Positions 45,969-55,681 of a DNA stretch of 64,000 nt are shown here, in pieces. The notes below the pieces were generated by a model. That model did no database searches. It saw only the letters and a list, made by a program, of their open reading frames with translations, and was not told where the DNA came from. Each line of letters begins with the position of its first letter. Position 1 is the first letter of the stretch. The DNA comes from Methanohalophilus sp. (GTDB lineage Archaea; Halobacteriota; Methanosarcinia; Methanosarcinales; Methanosarcinaceae), in contig NZ_JASGLW010000003.1 of the NCBI RefSeq assembly GCF_030156785.1, forward strand, positions 62,001 through 126,000, given 5' to 3'. Both the position numbers and the translations under genes were made by a program.

Positions 45969-46706
45969 TTGAATAAGGTTAAATATGATCCACTTCAATA
46001 CCGGATGAGAGACATGAGAGGTTTCCTCAACAATACCGACTACAGGCATTTTGCAATATATGCCTTCATTTTATTGCCCATTGCAGTATTATGTTATCAT
46101 GATAAACTATCACTTGGACCAATTCCATCAGCAATTTTATTTGGGGTATTGCTTTTAATTCCAATTGCAAGCAATGTCGAGATACCTGTCATAAAAATCC
46201 GGACACGCAAACAGGAGCATCTTAAGCGCGATGCCCTCTTGCTGGAAAAAATATTCTCAGTTCCTGTTGTGAAGGAGTTATCCACCGGAACCAGAATGAT
46301 ATTTGAAACGATGATAACAGTCAATCTCGGAGGATTTATAATCCCGCTTTTCCTTGCAGCCTTCCTTCTTGCATTTGAGATGAATTTTGTAGCTCTGGAG
46401 ATTGCACTTATCGTGATGGTTGTTGTAGCCTTAGTTGCAGAAATGATCGATGGGGTCGGTATAGTAGTTCCTGATTACATCGGCATTGTAGCGATTCCAT
46501 TTGCATTGTTGCTGGATCCGGTAAACGCCGATATTATCATCTTTGTCGCCGGAACAATGGGGATACTGGCTGGAACAATTGCACACCTTTTTGCACTTAA
46601 CAGGGAACAAAGGGGAAGTGCCTTTATAAATATTGGAGGAGCAGGCAGCTTTCGTGCAATTTACATAACCATAATTCTTGCAGGCTTAATATCCCAGTTT
46701 ATTTGA
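45969..46706 (+). CDS. DUF1614 family membrane protein
   Basis: A 245-residue protein with about six hydrophobic helices. It matches DUF1614 by the central VNLGGFIIPLFLAAFLL, the DYIGIVAIPFALLLDP region and the C-terminal INIGGAGSFRAIYITIILAGLI. Function is unknown. TTG at 45969 is the first start after the TATA box and would be nearly leaderless; ATG at 46005 is an alternative that removes 12 residues and keeps the fold. The last 21 bases overlap the end of the convergent RAD55-like gene. Confidence 0.8.
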   Translation: MNKVKYDPLQYRMRDMRGFLNNTDYRHFAIYAFILLPIAVLCYHDKLSLGPIPSAILFGVLLLIPIASNVEIPVIKIRTRKQEHLKRDALLLEKIFSVPVVKELSTGTRMIFETMITVNLGGFIIPLFLAAFLLAFEMNFVALEIALIVMVVVALVAEMIDGVGIVVPDYIGIVAIPFALLLDPVNADIIIFVAGTMGILAGTIAHLFALNREQRGSAFINIGGAGSFRAIYITIILAGLISQFI

Positions 46707-47600
46707 AGATTTATCATAGCCTCTCTCCATCGATGAAGCACCAAGGCGTTTCTGCAGTCTTGATTCAAGATGAATAGAACGATTTTTTACAATGCCATGC
46801 TCTCCAAATCTGAAAGGCTGTGGAGTAATATCCACTTTGGTAGCACGCATTTTCTGTACTGCCAGAACAGGAGATAACATAGTATCCACTTCATTTATCT
46901 TCATTGAGTCAAGGAAAATAATTCCATCACCAAAGAAATCATATTCATCAAAATGTTTTGTCTCAATTCCATGGTGCTTTTCAGTAATAAGGAAAGATGT
47001 TATCTTACGCTGCTTCATAAGCCTGTGAGAAGAACGCCATGCTGTAGATTTACGGAAATCTTCCGGATTGGTAAAAGCGTTAAGAGAATCAAAAACCAAA
47101 CGGTTGGGTTTATAGGTTTCAAGTATCTCAGTGATTTCTTCTAAAGTGAGCATTGACATCCCGAAAACTTCTAGGTATCCATCATCAATGTATTTTCCAA
47201 GATCCCATCCAAATCTCATGAAATGCTGGACAAGTTGTTGTAAACTTTCCTCAAAAGAGAAAAAGATGCATTTTTCACCTTTCTTGATACCATCAACCAA
47301 AAACTGCATGGACAATGTTGTTTTTCCGGTTCCTGGGGGACCGGTAACAATCACTGAAAAACCTTCGGGAACACCCCCTTCGAGCATATCATCCAGTCCC
47401 ATCACGCCGGTACTGATACGCTTTATTGCAATATCAAGATTCAGTGTATCGAGTTTGGATTTAAACCTTTCTGTGTCAAGGGACAGGAGAGCCTTTTCAA
47501 GAACCAGATTCTTCGCCCCAAGTTCCTTCTCATACCTTTCAAGAACCTTTATGGCATCACCACTAAGGGTTGTGTGGACTGGATACTTGTTTCTGGCCAT
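46686..47600 (-). CDS. RAD55/KaiC-family ATPase with ribbon-helix-helix-like N-terminus
   Basis: A 304-residue RecA-fold protein. The N-terminal 45 residues (YPVHTTLSGDAIKVLERYEKELG) look like a ribbon-helix-helix DNA-binding unit. The ATPase shows Walker A GPPGTGKTTLSMQFL near 87, FFSFEESLQQL and Walker B RLVFDSLNAF. Such single-domain KaiC-like (RAD55) ATPases are abundant in methanogens and are linked to signalling or motility, but roles are mostly unknown. It lacks a C-terminal second KaiC domain. No ribosome binding site is seen; a TATA-like CTATATTTAATT about 20 bases before the ATG suggests a leaderless mRNA. Confidence 0.85.
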   Translation of the reverse strand: MARNKYPVHTTLSGDAIKVLERYEKELGAKNLVLEKALLSLDTERFKSKLDTLNLDIAIKRISTGVMGLDDMLEGGVPEGFSVIVTGPPGTGKTTLSMQFLVDGIKKGEKCIFFSFEESLQQLVQHFMRFGWDLGKYIDDGYLEVFGMSMLTLEEITEILETYKPNRLVFDSLNAFTNPEDFRKSTAWRSSHRLMKQRKITSFLITEKHHGIETKHFDEYDFFGDGIIFLDSMKINEVDTMLSPVLAVQKMRATKVDITPQPFRFGEHGIVKNRSIHLESRLQKRLGASSMERGYDKSSNKLGY

Positions 47601-47656
47601 GACAAATAATTAAATATAGAAGGTATAAAAGGTTTCTTTGAATTAAAAAAGCGCTT

Positions 47657-49021
47657 TTACTTTTCATCTTCAGGGAAACCCTGTCCCTTAAGGAACTTAC
47701 CACGACCTTTTTTAGCAGTTATTTCACCGTCCCAGATTATTTCCCCTCTTGAAAAAGTAAATTTGGGAAAAATGCCTTCCATATCTTCATAAGGCGTCCA
47801 TCCAGCCTTGCTGTGCAATTCATCACCCTTTATTTTGTGAACATCTCGTGGGTCAATAATCACCAGGTCGGCATCAAAACCTTCAGCAAAAGACCCTTTG
47901 CCATGCCTATCCAGTCCAAATATTCTTGCAGGAGCTCCACTAGTCAGGTCGATCATGCGCCCCAACGGGAGTATATTTCGCTTCACAGCTACAAGCATCA
48001 GTGGTAAAAGAGTTTCAACTCCCGGAACCCCGGAAGGAGCGGATTTAATATCTCCTTCTTTTTCAAATTCACGATGAGGAGCATGATCTGAAGCAATCAT
48101 GTCAATAGTACCATCATTGATGGCATTTACCAATGCTTTCACGTTGCGCCTGTCTCTGAGAGGAGGGTTCATTTTTCCAAAAACACCAAGGTTATTCCAA
48201 TCCTTTGTAGAGAGGAACAAATGATGAGGAGCCACTTCTGCTGTCAGGGATGTGACACCGTTCTCCGAATTGATGAACTTCTGATATCGGATTTGCCCCA
48301 CTGCCTCCATTGTACTGATATGACAAAAATGACCCTTTACACTGGTTTTATTGAATTCATCGATTGCTTTTTTTACAGCAACACTCTCACATAAGTTTGA
48401 ACGAATCCTTGAATGTGACTCAAAGGAAAAATCCTTTTTCAAGAGGGTTTCATTTTTGAGACGTGTTTCCTCGTCTTCTGCATGAATACAGGCTATTGCA
48501 CCCAATCCACTTATTGATTCCAGTGCTTCATGAAGTATTTCATCATCAATACTCAAACCACCGGTTGATTGTGCCATGAAAATTTCACCAAAAGCACTAA
48601 CACCCAGTTCCCATAATTCAGGGAGCTGATCAACAGACTCAGTGACTCCACCATTAATCCCAAAATCAACAATGGATTTTCGGTTTGCAAGCTTAAGTTT
48701 TTGCTTGAATGATTTCCTGTCAATTGTCGGTGGCATTGTATTCGGATGATCAAAAACAGTCGTAATTCCTCCAGCTGCTGCCGCACAACTCCCCGTATAC
48801 CAATCTTCTTTGTGCTCAGAGCCAGGTTCCCTGAAATGCACGTGAACGTCGATTCCCGAAGGAATGGTAAGTCCACCTTTAGCATCAATTACCTGATCTA
48901 CATTCTCACCTTTCAGATCCTTTGCAATCCTTTTGATTTTGCCATCTTCAATCAGGACTTCACCTGGTTGCAGAAGATTGTTGTAAAAAACTCTGGTATT
49001 TGTGATCAGGATATCGCCCAT
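47657..49021 (-). CDS. pyrC: Dihydroorotase
   Basis: A 454-residue amidohydrolase that cyclises carbamoyl aspartate to dihydroorotate in pyrimidine synthesis. Metal and active-site residues: HVH (60-62) in IDVHVHFREPG, HPNTMPP, CIHAEDEE, GHFCHIST and the Asp of IASDHAPH. At the position of the usual carboxylated Lys (KIFM in many type I enzymes) it has Glu146 in FGEIFMAQSTGG. Pyrimidine partners pyrBI lie at 59.5-61 kb, not adjacent. GAGATGAGAG precedes the ATG. A minus-strand TATA (TTATATAAAG) lies near 49150-49160. Confidence 0.93.
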   Translation of the reverse strand: MGDILITNTRVFYNNLLQPGEVLIEDGKIKRIAKDLKGENVDQVIDAKGGLTIPSGIDVHVHFREPGSEHKEDWYTGSCAAAAGGITTVFDHPNTMPPTIDRKSFKQKLKLANRKSIVDFGINGGVTESVDQLPELWELGVSAFGEIFMAQSTGGLSIDDEILHEALESISGLGAIACIHAEDEETRLKNETLLKKDFSFESHSRIRSNLCESVAVKKAIDEFNKTSVKGHFCHISTMEAVGQIRYQKFINSENGVTSLTAEVAPHHLFLSTKDWNNLGVFGKMNPPLRDRRNVKALVNAINDGTIDMIASDHAPHREFEKEGDIKSAPSGVPGVETLLPLMLVAVKRNILPLGRMIDLTSGAPARIFGLDRHGKGSFAEGFDADLVIIDPRDVHKIKGDELHSKAGWTPYEDMEGIFPKFTFSRGEIIWDGEITAKKGRGKFLKGQGFPEDEK

Positions 49022-49181
49022 ACAACTCTCATCTCCATAACGAGAAATGGATTCAATAAAGATATGTATTTCTATGTCTTGCCCAAGCTACAAAGCAACC
49101 CAAAGCGGCTTGGTATAAAATAGGTTATACTTCGCTGCTAGGCTCTTTATATAATAAAGTCCCCTGTGACTGTTTGCCAAC

Positions 49182-49209
49182 AAAAACACAAGGGTATGAT
49201 TGTGTTTTT
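49182..49209. terminator. Perfect 10-base hairpin after gatE
   Basis: AAAAACACAA (49182-49191) and TTGTGTTTTT (49200-49209) form a perfect 10-base stem with loop GGGTATGA. It lies 30 bases downstream of the gatE stop on the minus strand, and its own 3' arm ends in a T run in either direction. It also separates gatE from the pyrC promoter. Confidence 0.65.
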
Positions 49210-49238
49210 AGTATGGGCGAGATTTTCTGCAAACCCCT

Positions 49239-51143
49239 TTATTTGCTATTTAAAAATGTGTCAATTTTCTTTTTAAGCACTTCACTTACAAGCTTACCAT
49301 CTGCTTTTCCACGGAACTGTCCCATAACAATTCCCATGAGTGGACCTACCGCACCAAGGCCTTTTTCCGAAACAAAATCAGCCCTTTCCGCGACAATTTT
49401 CTCAGAAAACTCTTCTATCTCTGAAACATCAACTCCCGTGAATCCAAGGGATTTAAGAATTGATTCAAGACTCTCTCCGGGTTTTTCCGCAAACATGCGC
49501 AGCATTTCACCGATCCCTTCCTTGGCAGCTTTGCCTTTTGCCACCGCATCAAAAACATTCATAAAATGTGAATCCGTGAGTTTATCGGTTTCAACACCGT
49601 CACGACGCAGTTCGGGTATCATTCCAGTAAGGATCCGGGACACAAGAGTAGGGGTAATCATAGCGTTCCCATTGAATTTTTCCATTAGTTCCTCAAATAG
49701 CGGGAGGTATTGTGAGTACACTATTTTTTCTGCAAGCTCTTCGTTTAAACCATATTCCTGCACAAACCGAGCACATTTTTCCGTAAGCAATTCCGGAATA
49801 GCAATTGATTCATAGTATTCTTTTGAAATGTCAATAGGAGGGACATCTGTTTCAGGATACATCCTTGAAGCACCCGGGAGTGGTCTCATGTATGCACTGT
49901 TGCCATCTGGAAGAGCACGGCGTGTTTCTTCCGGGACAAATTCAAGAGCTTGTTTTGCTCTTATTAAGACGCTTTCCATTGCCCCATATGCCCTCTCTTT
50001 CCTGTCAGCAACAAATGCTACTGCATCCCCTTCTTTAGCACCAACTGTATCTCTTAGGGCATCTACTTCTTTCTGTGTAATACCATATTTAGGCAATTCA
50101 TCCGTGTGGAAAATACCACCAACACCCGATGTTTTTGCCCTGTCGGAAAACTCTGTCCCAAGTCTTCTGCCAGGCTGTACTTCTCTGCCAACCAAGCCGT
50201 CAAAACCACGTAGTAGGACAGCATAGACTTTGCCTTTCTTGAGGGATTTCTTAATGACCTTGGACTCCGTGTCCTTGAAAATATCGGTTACATCGAATAT
50301 TTCATCAACAACAGATGCGTTTCTGGAAAGCAATTCACTGCGGATTTTTAGCAGGTTCACCTGACGTTCCACTTCCCTTTCCACAATGGTTTCAATCATG
50401 TCAAGAGCCTGTACACCTTTGATTTCAACCCTTGCTCCCTCTGCAATTGAAATATTAACATCCTGACGAATCGTTCCCAGACCACGCTTCACTCTTCCGG
50501 TAGAACGCAGGAGCATTCCAATTTTTTCTGCAGTTTCCCTTGCATGGGAAGGAGAAATAATATCTGGAGCTGTCCCGATTTCTACAAGCGGTATCCCTAG
50601 CCTATCAAGGGAATAAATAATTGTATCCCCGGCATCCTCCAGTTTCTGGGAAGCTTCTTCTTCAAGACAAAGGACATCCACCCCGACATCAACTTCACTT
50701 GTAGGGATTACACCTGCATTTGCAAGGAAAGCAGTCCGCTGGAAACCGGAAGTATTTGATCCATCCACAACAATTTTCCGCATTACATGAAGCTGGTCAA
50801 CCGGCTGCATTCCAAGTAGTTTTGCAACTGTAAGCGCGATTTCAAGGGCTTCAGGATTCAATTCTGATGGTGGTTCTTCATCGTACTCCACCAGACAGGT
50901 TGTATCATATCCCTTGTAGATATATCGGCGATTTATCTTAAGCTGCTCCACAGCGGCCCTGTCCTTTTCACCCATCTCGCTTTCAGTAGCACGCATGTAA
51001 CGGAAAAACTCAACATTGGATTCTGAAGTGTCGCGAAGAACCGTAGGACAATGGCAAAACAGTTTTTCTTTAGAATCAAGTTGCTGGTGGATTTCTAGCC
51101 CGCATTTTAAACCTAGTTTCCTGTAATCAATTTCAGCGCTCAT
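49239..51143 (-). CDS. gatE: Glutamyl-tRNA(Gln) amidotransferase subunit E
   Basis: A 634-residue archaeal GatE. It starts with the GatB/GatE signature [24 protein letters not shown] and continues with [33 protein letters not shown] and [18 protein letters not shown] AspRS-like insertion domain (about 270-400) distinguishes GatE from GatB, and the tail is YqeY-like helical. With GatD it converts Glu-tRNA(Gln) to Gln-tRNA(Gln). gatD is not adjacent in the window. GGTGATG precedes the ATG. Confidence 0.96.
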   Translation of the reverse strand: MSAEIDYRKLGLKCGLEIHQQLDSKEKLFCHCPTVLRDTSESNVEFFRYMRATESEMGEKDRAAVEQLKINRRYIYKGYDTTCLVEYDEEPPSELNPEALEIALTVAKLLGMQPVDQLHVMRKIVVDGSNTSGFQRTAFLANAGVIPTSEVDVGVDVLCLEEEASQKLEDAGDTIIYSLDRLGIPLVEIGTAPDIISPSHARETAEKIGMLLRSTGRVKRGLGTIRQDVNISIAEGARVEIKGVQALDMIETIVEREVERQVNLLKIRSELLSRNASVVDEIFDVTDIFKDTESKVIKKSLKKGKVYAVLLRGFDGLVGREVQPGRRLGTEFSDRAKTSGVGGIFHTDELPKYGITQKEVDALRDTVGAKEGDAVAFVADRKERAYGAMESVLIRAKQALEFVPEETRRALPDGNSAYMRPLPGASRMYPETDVPPIDISKEYYESIAIPELLTEKCARFVQEYGLNEELAEKIVYSQYLPLFEELMEKFNGNAMITPTLVSRILTGMIPELRRDGVETDKLTDSHFMNVFDAVAKGKAAKEGIGEMLRMFAEKPGESLESILKSLGFTGVDVSEIEEFSEKIVAERADFVSEKGLGAVGPLMGIVMGQFRGKADGKLVSEVLKKKIDTFLNSK

Positions 51144-51455
51144 GAGAACATCACCGATAATAAGAATCCGCTATTATGCAATTGATAAATTAATAGAAAT
51201 TTGTATCTGAGTTGTAATTACAGTTCATCATTAAAGGTATAGGTTGTATTAAACTTCACCCGTTGTTTTGGTGAAGTATTCTAAGAAGTTATCTGCCCCT
51301 CATACTGAAAAAAGGATTTATTTGATCACAGAAAAGTAAATGATAGAATTAGTGTTTCTTATCAGGTACCCCTATTGTGTAGTCAGATTTCAGTTTCCGA
51401 TACCAATAGAACATTTTTTACATGTTTTTCTATGTCCGGATTAATAAAATATCTT
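51144..51455. other. Intergenic region between the polyferredoxin gene and gatE
   Basis: No gene. ACTTCACC (51253-51260) and GGTGAAGT (51270-51277) form a perfect 8-base inverted repeat with a 9-base spacer and no T run, so it is more likely an operator or mRNA hairpin than a terminator. A minus-strand ATTAATTTATC near 51185-51197 may be the gatE TATA box. Confidence 0.45.
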
Positions 51456-52772
51456 TTATGGTTTTCCATTGTGTCCAAAATTAATAATTTCCTCAATATG
51501 TCCACGTTCTTCTTTCTTTTTTTCTTCCCATTTCCTTCGGGTGGCGACATTGCGAAGCTTGGGACGTGCCTTATCCATACGTTCTTTCAAGGCTTTCATA
51601 ATATATTCATCCGTCTCAGGGAACTGGATATCAAGGTGCTCTCGTGGTGGCTCTTCCTCGGCTTCAAGAATACGTGACATATCAGGTCTTTTTCGCACTT
51701 CACCGGAAATTGAAGCAATAGCATCCTTCCACTGGGAAGCCCATGGTTTGTCCGGGATTTCGGAATGACGGACTTCATCCCTTTTCACTTTCATCACATC
51801 ATCCGGACAGGCATTGACACATGCACCGCAATAGGTGCACATTTCAGTCCTTGCCGCAATCTTGGTACCGTCTTTAGGGACATACCACAAATGGGACGGA
51901 CAGATATTAAAACATGCATGACATCCCGAAGGGTCGCATTTACTGACATTGGTGTCAATTAGCATCAACTCGCCTTCGAAGGGTTTAGAAATATCCACTG
52001 CATCATAAGGGCATACTATTTTACACCAGCCGCATACAGTACACTTTTCAGGATCGACTTTTGCCTCTCCCTTGATTTCAGGTGCCTCACCTCTTCTTTC
52101 TCCCTTCACAGTAATGGCATCTTCGGGGCAGAGATCGGCACACATGACGCAATAATCACAAAGATCCTCATCAACAAGCAACTGCTCAAACGGGAAAGGT
52201 TCCTCAGGAACACTATCTTTTTCCAGAAACAGAAAGGCATCGCAGAATCTGGCACAGAGACCACACAGGGTACATTTGTCCATATTTATTTTGATATCCC
52301 CTTCTTCGCCTTCTTTAAACGGTGCAATTTTTTCCTTGGCTGGGAAATCATATTCAACTGATATTGCATCTTCGGGGCAGGAAGTCATACAAATGTCGCA
52401 AGGAAGACATTTATCATTAAATGAGACATCCCATTCAAGCCGGGGGTACTCTTTGTCCTCCGGAAAATCCCCTTCCGATTCCATTTTGAAAGCTGAAGCC
52501 GGACACAGATTTGCACACATGGAACAAAAAGTACATTTGTCAAGATCAAGCATCACAGGCGGAATGTCCATACCTTTTGCGATTTCATGAATTGGACCCA
52601 GCTCAAGCGCCTCGGTGGGACAGGCTTCTACACATATGCCACATCCTGTACAACGTTTGTAATCGTAATTGAGAGTCTTGTTGCCCTTGTCTGTTTTCAA
52701 CCAGTAAAGCAAATGTGTGCCATCCACATTCATATCCCTTAATACCTCAAGGGATTTTTCCTCATCACTCAT
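51456..52772 (-). CDS. Polyferredoxin associated with HdrA
   Basis: A 438-residue iron-sulfur protein with eight [4Fe-4S] motifs. They run from CTGCGICVEACP and CTFCSMCANLCP at the N-terminus, through CLPCDICMTSCP, CTLCGLCARFCD, CDYCVMCADLCP and CTVCGWCKIVCP, to a variant CDPSGCHACFNICP and CTYCGACVNACP. The C-terminal 100 residues are charged and helical, without Cys. It overlaps hdrA by 8 bases, with GGAGG before its ATG. It is thus cotranslated with HdrA and probably wires that subunit to ferredoxin or other donors. The fourth motif ends in Asp instead of Pro. Confidence 0.9.
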   Translation of the reverse strand: MSDEEKSLEVLRDMNVDGTHLLYWLKTDKGNKTLNYDYKRCTGCGICVEACPTEALELGPIHEIAKGMDIPPVMLDLDKCTFCSMCANLCPASAFKMESEGDFPEDKEYPRLEWDVSFNDKCLPCDICMTSCPEDAISVEYDFPAKEKIAPFKEGEEGDIKINMDKCTLCGLCARFCDAFLFLEKDSVPEEPFPFEQLLVDEDLCDYCVMCADLCPEDAITVKGERRGEAPEIKGEAKVDPEKCTVCGWCKIVCPYDAVDISKPFEGELMLIDTNVSKCDPSGCHACFNICPSHLWYVPKDGTKIAARTEMCTYCGACVNACPDDVMKVKRDEVRHSEIPDKPWASQWKDAIASISGEVRKRPDMSRILEAEEEPPREHLDIQFPETDEYIMKALKERMDKARPKLRNVATRRKWEEKKKEERGHIEEIINFGHNGKP

Positions 52773-55116
52773 GCTTAACCTCCGGCAACTCAGAACCTAC
52801 CGGACCGAGATCACTTAGCTCATCAACAAAATTCTCAATGGTACGGGCAAATCTTTCTCCCTCTGATGCCGAAATCCATTCAACCCTCAACCTGTGTGGA
52901 TCAAGTTCCATCTCTTCCAGCAAGGAAGCAATATTCCTCATTCTCGTTGCTGCATGATAATTACCGTTAACGTAATGACATTCTCCCAATCTGCAACCTG
53001 CAATCATTACTCCATCTGCACCCTTTTCAAGAGAATGAAGCACAAAATCCGGATCAACTCTTCCTGCACACATTAACTTGATTATACGGACATTTGTGGG
53101 ATACTGGATGCGAGAAGTCCCCGCAAGGTCCGCGGCAGCATAACTGCACCAGTTGCACAGGAATGCAATTATCAGCGGGAACTCGTCCTTGACTTCCAAA
53201 GCTGCATCAATCTGAGCATATATCTGGACATCACTATACTGGTTCATGTAAATTGCATCAGCCGGACAGGAAGCACTGCACGTACCACAACCACTGCATG
53301 AAATTTCATCCACTACTGCCTTACCATCTTTTATCGTGATGTTTCCGTAATCACATACTTCAGTACATACACCGCAACCGATGCACTTTTCGGGGATGAC
53401 AAAAGCAGTAAGGGGATCGGTTTTTAGTTCACCTTGCCCTAAAAGGCGAACTGCCCGTGCAGCCGCTGCGGTGCCCTGTGCAATTGAAAGCTGTATTTCC
53501 TTTGGGCCGGAAACACAACCTGCCACAAAGATACCGTTTATATGGGAATCAACAGGTCGCATCTTGGGATGTGCAACTGCCAAAAAGCGATCTTCCCTGC
53601 AGGTAAGCTTGAGTTTGCGTATCAGATCGGAATCCTTGTTTGCTTCCATGCCCGTAGAAAGAATGACCATGTCATAGGGATCTTCACGGATTGTACATTC
53701 CAGTGTATCCTCATAACGAAGCAGGAGAATGCCTTTCTCACCGATTATCTCAGCGACTTTGCCTCTCACAAAATTAATGCCCATTGATTGGGTTTTTGTG
53801 TAGTATTCTTCGTACATCTCACCAGAGGCACGGATGTCTATGTAATGAATTGTAATTTCAATATCAGGGTAACGTTCCTTGAGTAGCTGGGCATTTTTCA
53901 TTGCCGCCATGCAACAAACACGGGAACAATAGGGATTCCCTACGGATTCATCCCTTGAACCCACACACTGAATAAATGCAACCCTTGAAGGAATGTTACC
54001 AGAGGATGGACACACAACCTTCCCCCTTGTGGGTCCTGCTGCATTTAACAATCTCTCAAGTTCCAAATTTGTGAGAACATCAGGATAGACCCCATAGCCG
54101 TACTCTTCCTTGCGATGGGGATCAAAGAGTTCACAGCCCGTAGATACTATTATTGCACCTATTTGCAGGTTAATTTCCTCTGTTTTCTGATCAAATTCCA
54201 CAGCATCTGAAGGACATGCCTGTACACAAAGTCCGCATCCCACACAATATTCGGAATCAATAACTGCTACCTGAGGCACAGCCTGTGGGATAGGAATATT
54301 GATTGCTTTAGTTTTACCCATGCCCTGATCAAATCTGGAAGGAATAATCACCGGACAAACGCGTGAGCATTCATCGATACATCCCTTGCATTTTTCTTCG
54401 GATACGTAGCGAGGACGGCGTGTTATTGTTACGTGGAAGTTACCTGCATTGCCTGAAAGAGAAGTGACCTCTGAAAGAGTATAAAGATTAATATTTGGAT
54501 GATTCTGGACATCGGTCATCTTCGGGGCAAGTACGCAGATAGAACAATCATTTGTTGGAAATACTTCATTAAGCAATGCCATCCTGCCGCCAATTGTGGG
54601 TTCTTTCTCAACCATGTAAACATGGTATCCTGAGTCTGCAAGATTTAGGGCGGCTTCAATTCCCGCGACTCCTCCGCCCACAACCAGAATATCCTTGAGT
54701 ACGGACATTGTTCGGATCTGGAGAGGAATACGATTGTTGAGTCTTCCTAGACCCATTTTGATAAGATCATAAGATTTCCTGGTAGCTGCCTGCGGATTTT
54801 CCATATGTACCCACGAACATTGCTCCCTGATGTTGACAATTTCAAGCATATAAGGATTCAAACCGGCTTTTTCCATTACTTTCCTGAAAGTTGTTTCATG
54901 GAGTTTAGGAGTACATGCTGCGATCAGGATCCTGTCAAGCTTATGTTCCTTTATGTCCTCAATAATACTTTCCTGACCTGAATCGGAACACATAAACTGG
55001 ATATCTCTTGTCACTTCAATGCCAGATACTGATCCCAGCATCTCGAGAAGCTGCTTGATATCAATAACACCTGCAATATTGAGTCCGCAGTGGCAAATGT
55101 AAACTCCAACTCTCAT
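52765..55116 (-). CDS. hdrA: Heterodisulfide reductase subunit A fused to MvhD (HdrA2-type)
   Basis: A 783-residue flavoprotein. After an N-terminal Cys domain, an FAD site (DILVVGGGVAGIEAALNLAD, 143-162) leads to NDCSICVLAPKM (189-200). [4Fe-4S] motifs follow at 243-254 and 291-301. Two more ferredoxin motifs lie at about 575-630 (CIGCGVCTEVC and CSGCGTCSASCP). The last 130 residues match MvhD (AFLCNWCSYAAADLAG, LMCAGRVDPDFVLHSL, GCRLGECHYVNGN). HdrA-MvhD fusions are electron-bifurcating subunits of soluble heterodisulfide reductase in Methanosarcinales, linking F420H2, ferredoxin and CoM-S-S-CoB. hdrB and hdrC are not in the window. Confidence 0.93.
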   Translation of the reverse strand: MRVGVYICHCGLNIAGVIDIKQLLEMLGSVSGIEVTRDIQFMCSDSGQESIIEDIKEHKLDRILIAACTPKLHETTFRKVMEKAGLNPYMLEIVNIREQCSWVHMENPQAATRKSYDLIKMGLGRLNNRIPLQIRTMSVLKDILVVGGGVAGIEAALNLADSGYHVYMVEKEPTIGGRMALLNEVFPTNDCSICVLAPKMTDVQNHPNINLYTLSEVTSLSGNAGNFHVTITRRPRYVSEEKCKGCIDECSRVCPVIIPSRFDQGMGKTKAINIPIPQAVPQVAVIDSEYCVGCGLCVQACPSDAVEFDQKTEEINLQIGAIIVSTGCELFDPHRKEEYGYGVYPDVLTNLELERLLNAAGPTRGKVVCPSSGNIPSRVAFIQCVGSRDESVGNPYCSRVCCMAAMKNAQLLKERYPDIEITIHYIDIRASGEMYEEYYTKTQSMGINFVRGKVAEIIGEKGILLLRYEDTLECTIREDPYDMVILSTGMEANKDSDLIRKLKLTCREDRFLAVAHPKMRPVDSHINGIFVAGCVSGPKEIQLSIAQGTAAAARAVRLLGQGELKTDPLTAFVIPEKCIGCGVCTEVCDYGNITIKDGKAVVDEISCSGCGTCSASCPADAIYMNQYSDVQIYAQIDAALEVKDEFPLIIAFLCNWCSYAAADLAGTSRIQYPTNVRIIKLMCAGRVDPDFVLHSLEKGADGVMIAGCRLGECHYVNGNYHAATRMRNIASLLEEMELDPHRLRVEWISASEGERFARTIENFVDELSDLGPVGSELPEVKHE

Positions 55117-55251
55117 TATAGCACTCCTTATTGAAAGGAGAATACATTTTTAGACAAATTATAGTTTTGGATTAGTCTATGTGATTGGAAAATAATAATA
55201 AAGATGAGAAGTATAGTTATCGATTGAAGATTTTAAAGGAGATATTACATA
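55117..55251. promoter_or_regulatory. Divergent promoter region of hdrA and thioredoxin genes
   Basis: In 135 bases lie a minus-strand TATA-like ACTATAATTTG (about 55155-55165) with AAGGAGTG before hdrA, and a plus-strand AATAATAATAAAG (about 55190-55203) with AAAGGAGATATT before the thioredoxin gene. The shared short spacer makes coordinated control likely. Confidence 0.5.
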
Positions 55252-55668
55252 ATGGGAATGGGAGACGTATTTGCCAAGATTCTGAGAAAAGAAACAAGTA
55301 CTGAAAAGGCCATTCCAGAGGTGGAAAAAATAAACGATAACCTCTATAAAGTAAATGCAGCTGCCTTTGATGAGGAAGTCCTGAGATCAGAACTACCTGT
55401 GATTGTTGACTTTTTTTCTAAAAAATGTAGGCCATGTAAGAAAATAGCTCCGGTGTTTGAGAAAATGGCACTTGAGTATGAAGGACAGGTCAAGTTTGTA
55501 AAAGTAGATGTGGATCAGGCACGTGACATTGCAAAAGATTACGGACTTATGGCTGTTCCAACACTCATGCTTTTTAAAGATGGAGAACTTCAGGATAAAT
55601 TAATAGGAAATATGGCGGAAGATAAAGTAAAGTCCACCATTGAAAAAACCTTTGGGACAATATTGTAA
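55252..55668 (+). CDS. Thioredoxin with N-terminal extension and CRPC active site
   Basis: A 138-residue thioredoxin-fold protein. About 35 N-terminal residues (GDVFAKILRKETSTEKAIPE) precede the domain. The active site is FFSKKCRPCKKIAPVFEKMA, CRPC in place of the classic CGPC, and the cis-Pro loop is MAVPTLMLFKDGE. It should reduce protein disulfides. It is followed by a ferredoxin:thioredoxin reductase catalytic subunit, making a two-gene unit, and faces hdrA divergently. AAAGGAGATATT precedes the ATG. Confidence 0.92.
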   Translation: MGMGDVFAKILRKETSTEKAIPEVEKINDNLYKVNAAAFDEEVLRSELPVIVDFFSKKCRPCKKIAPVFEKMALEYEGQVKFVKVDVDQARDIAKDYGLMAVPTLMLFKDGELQDKLIGNMAEDKVKSTIEKTFGTIL

Positions 55669-55681
55669 TCAGGTGAGTTAC

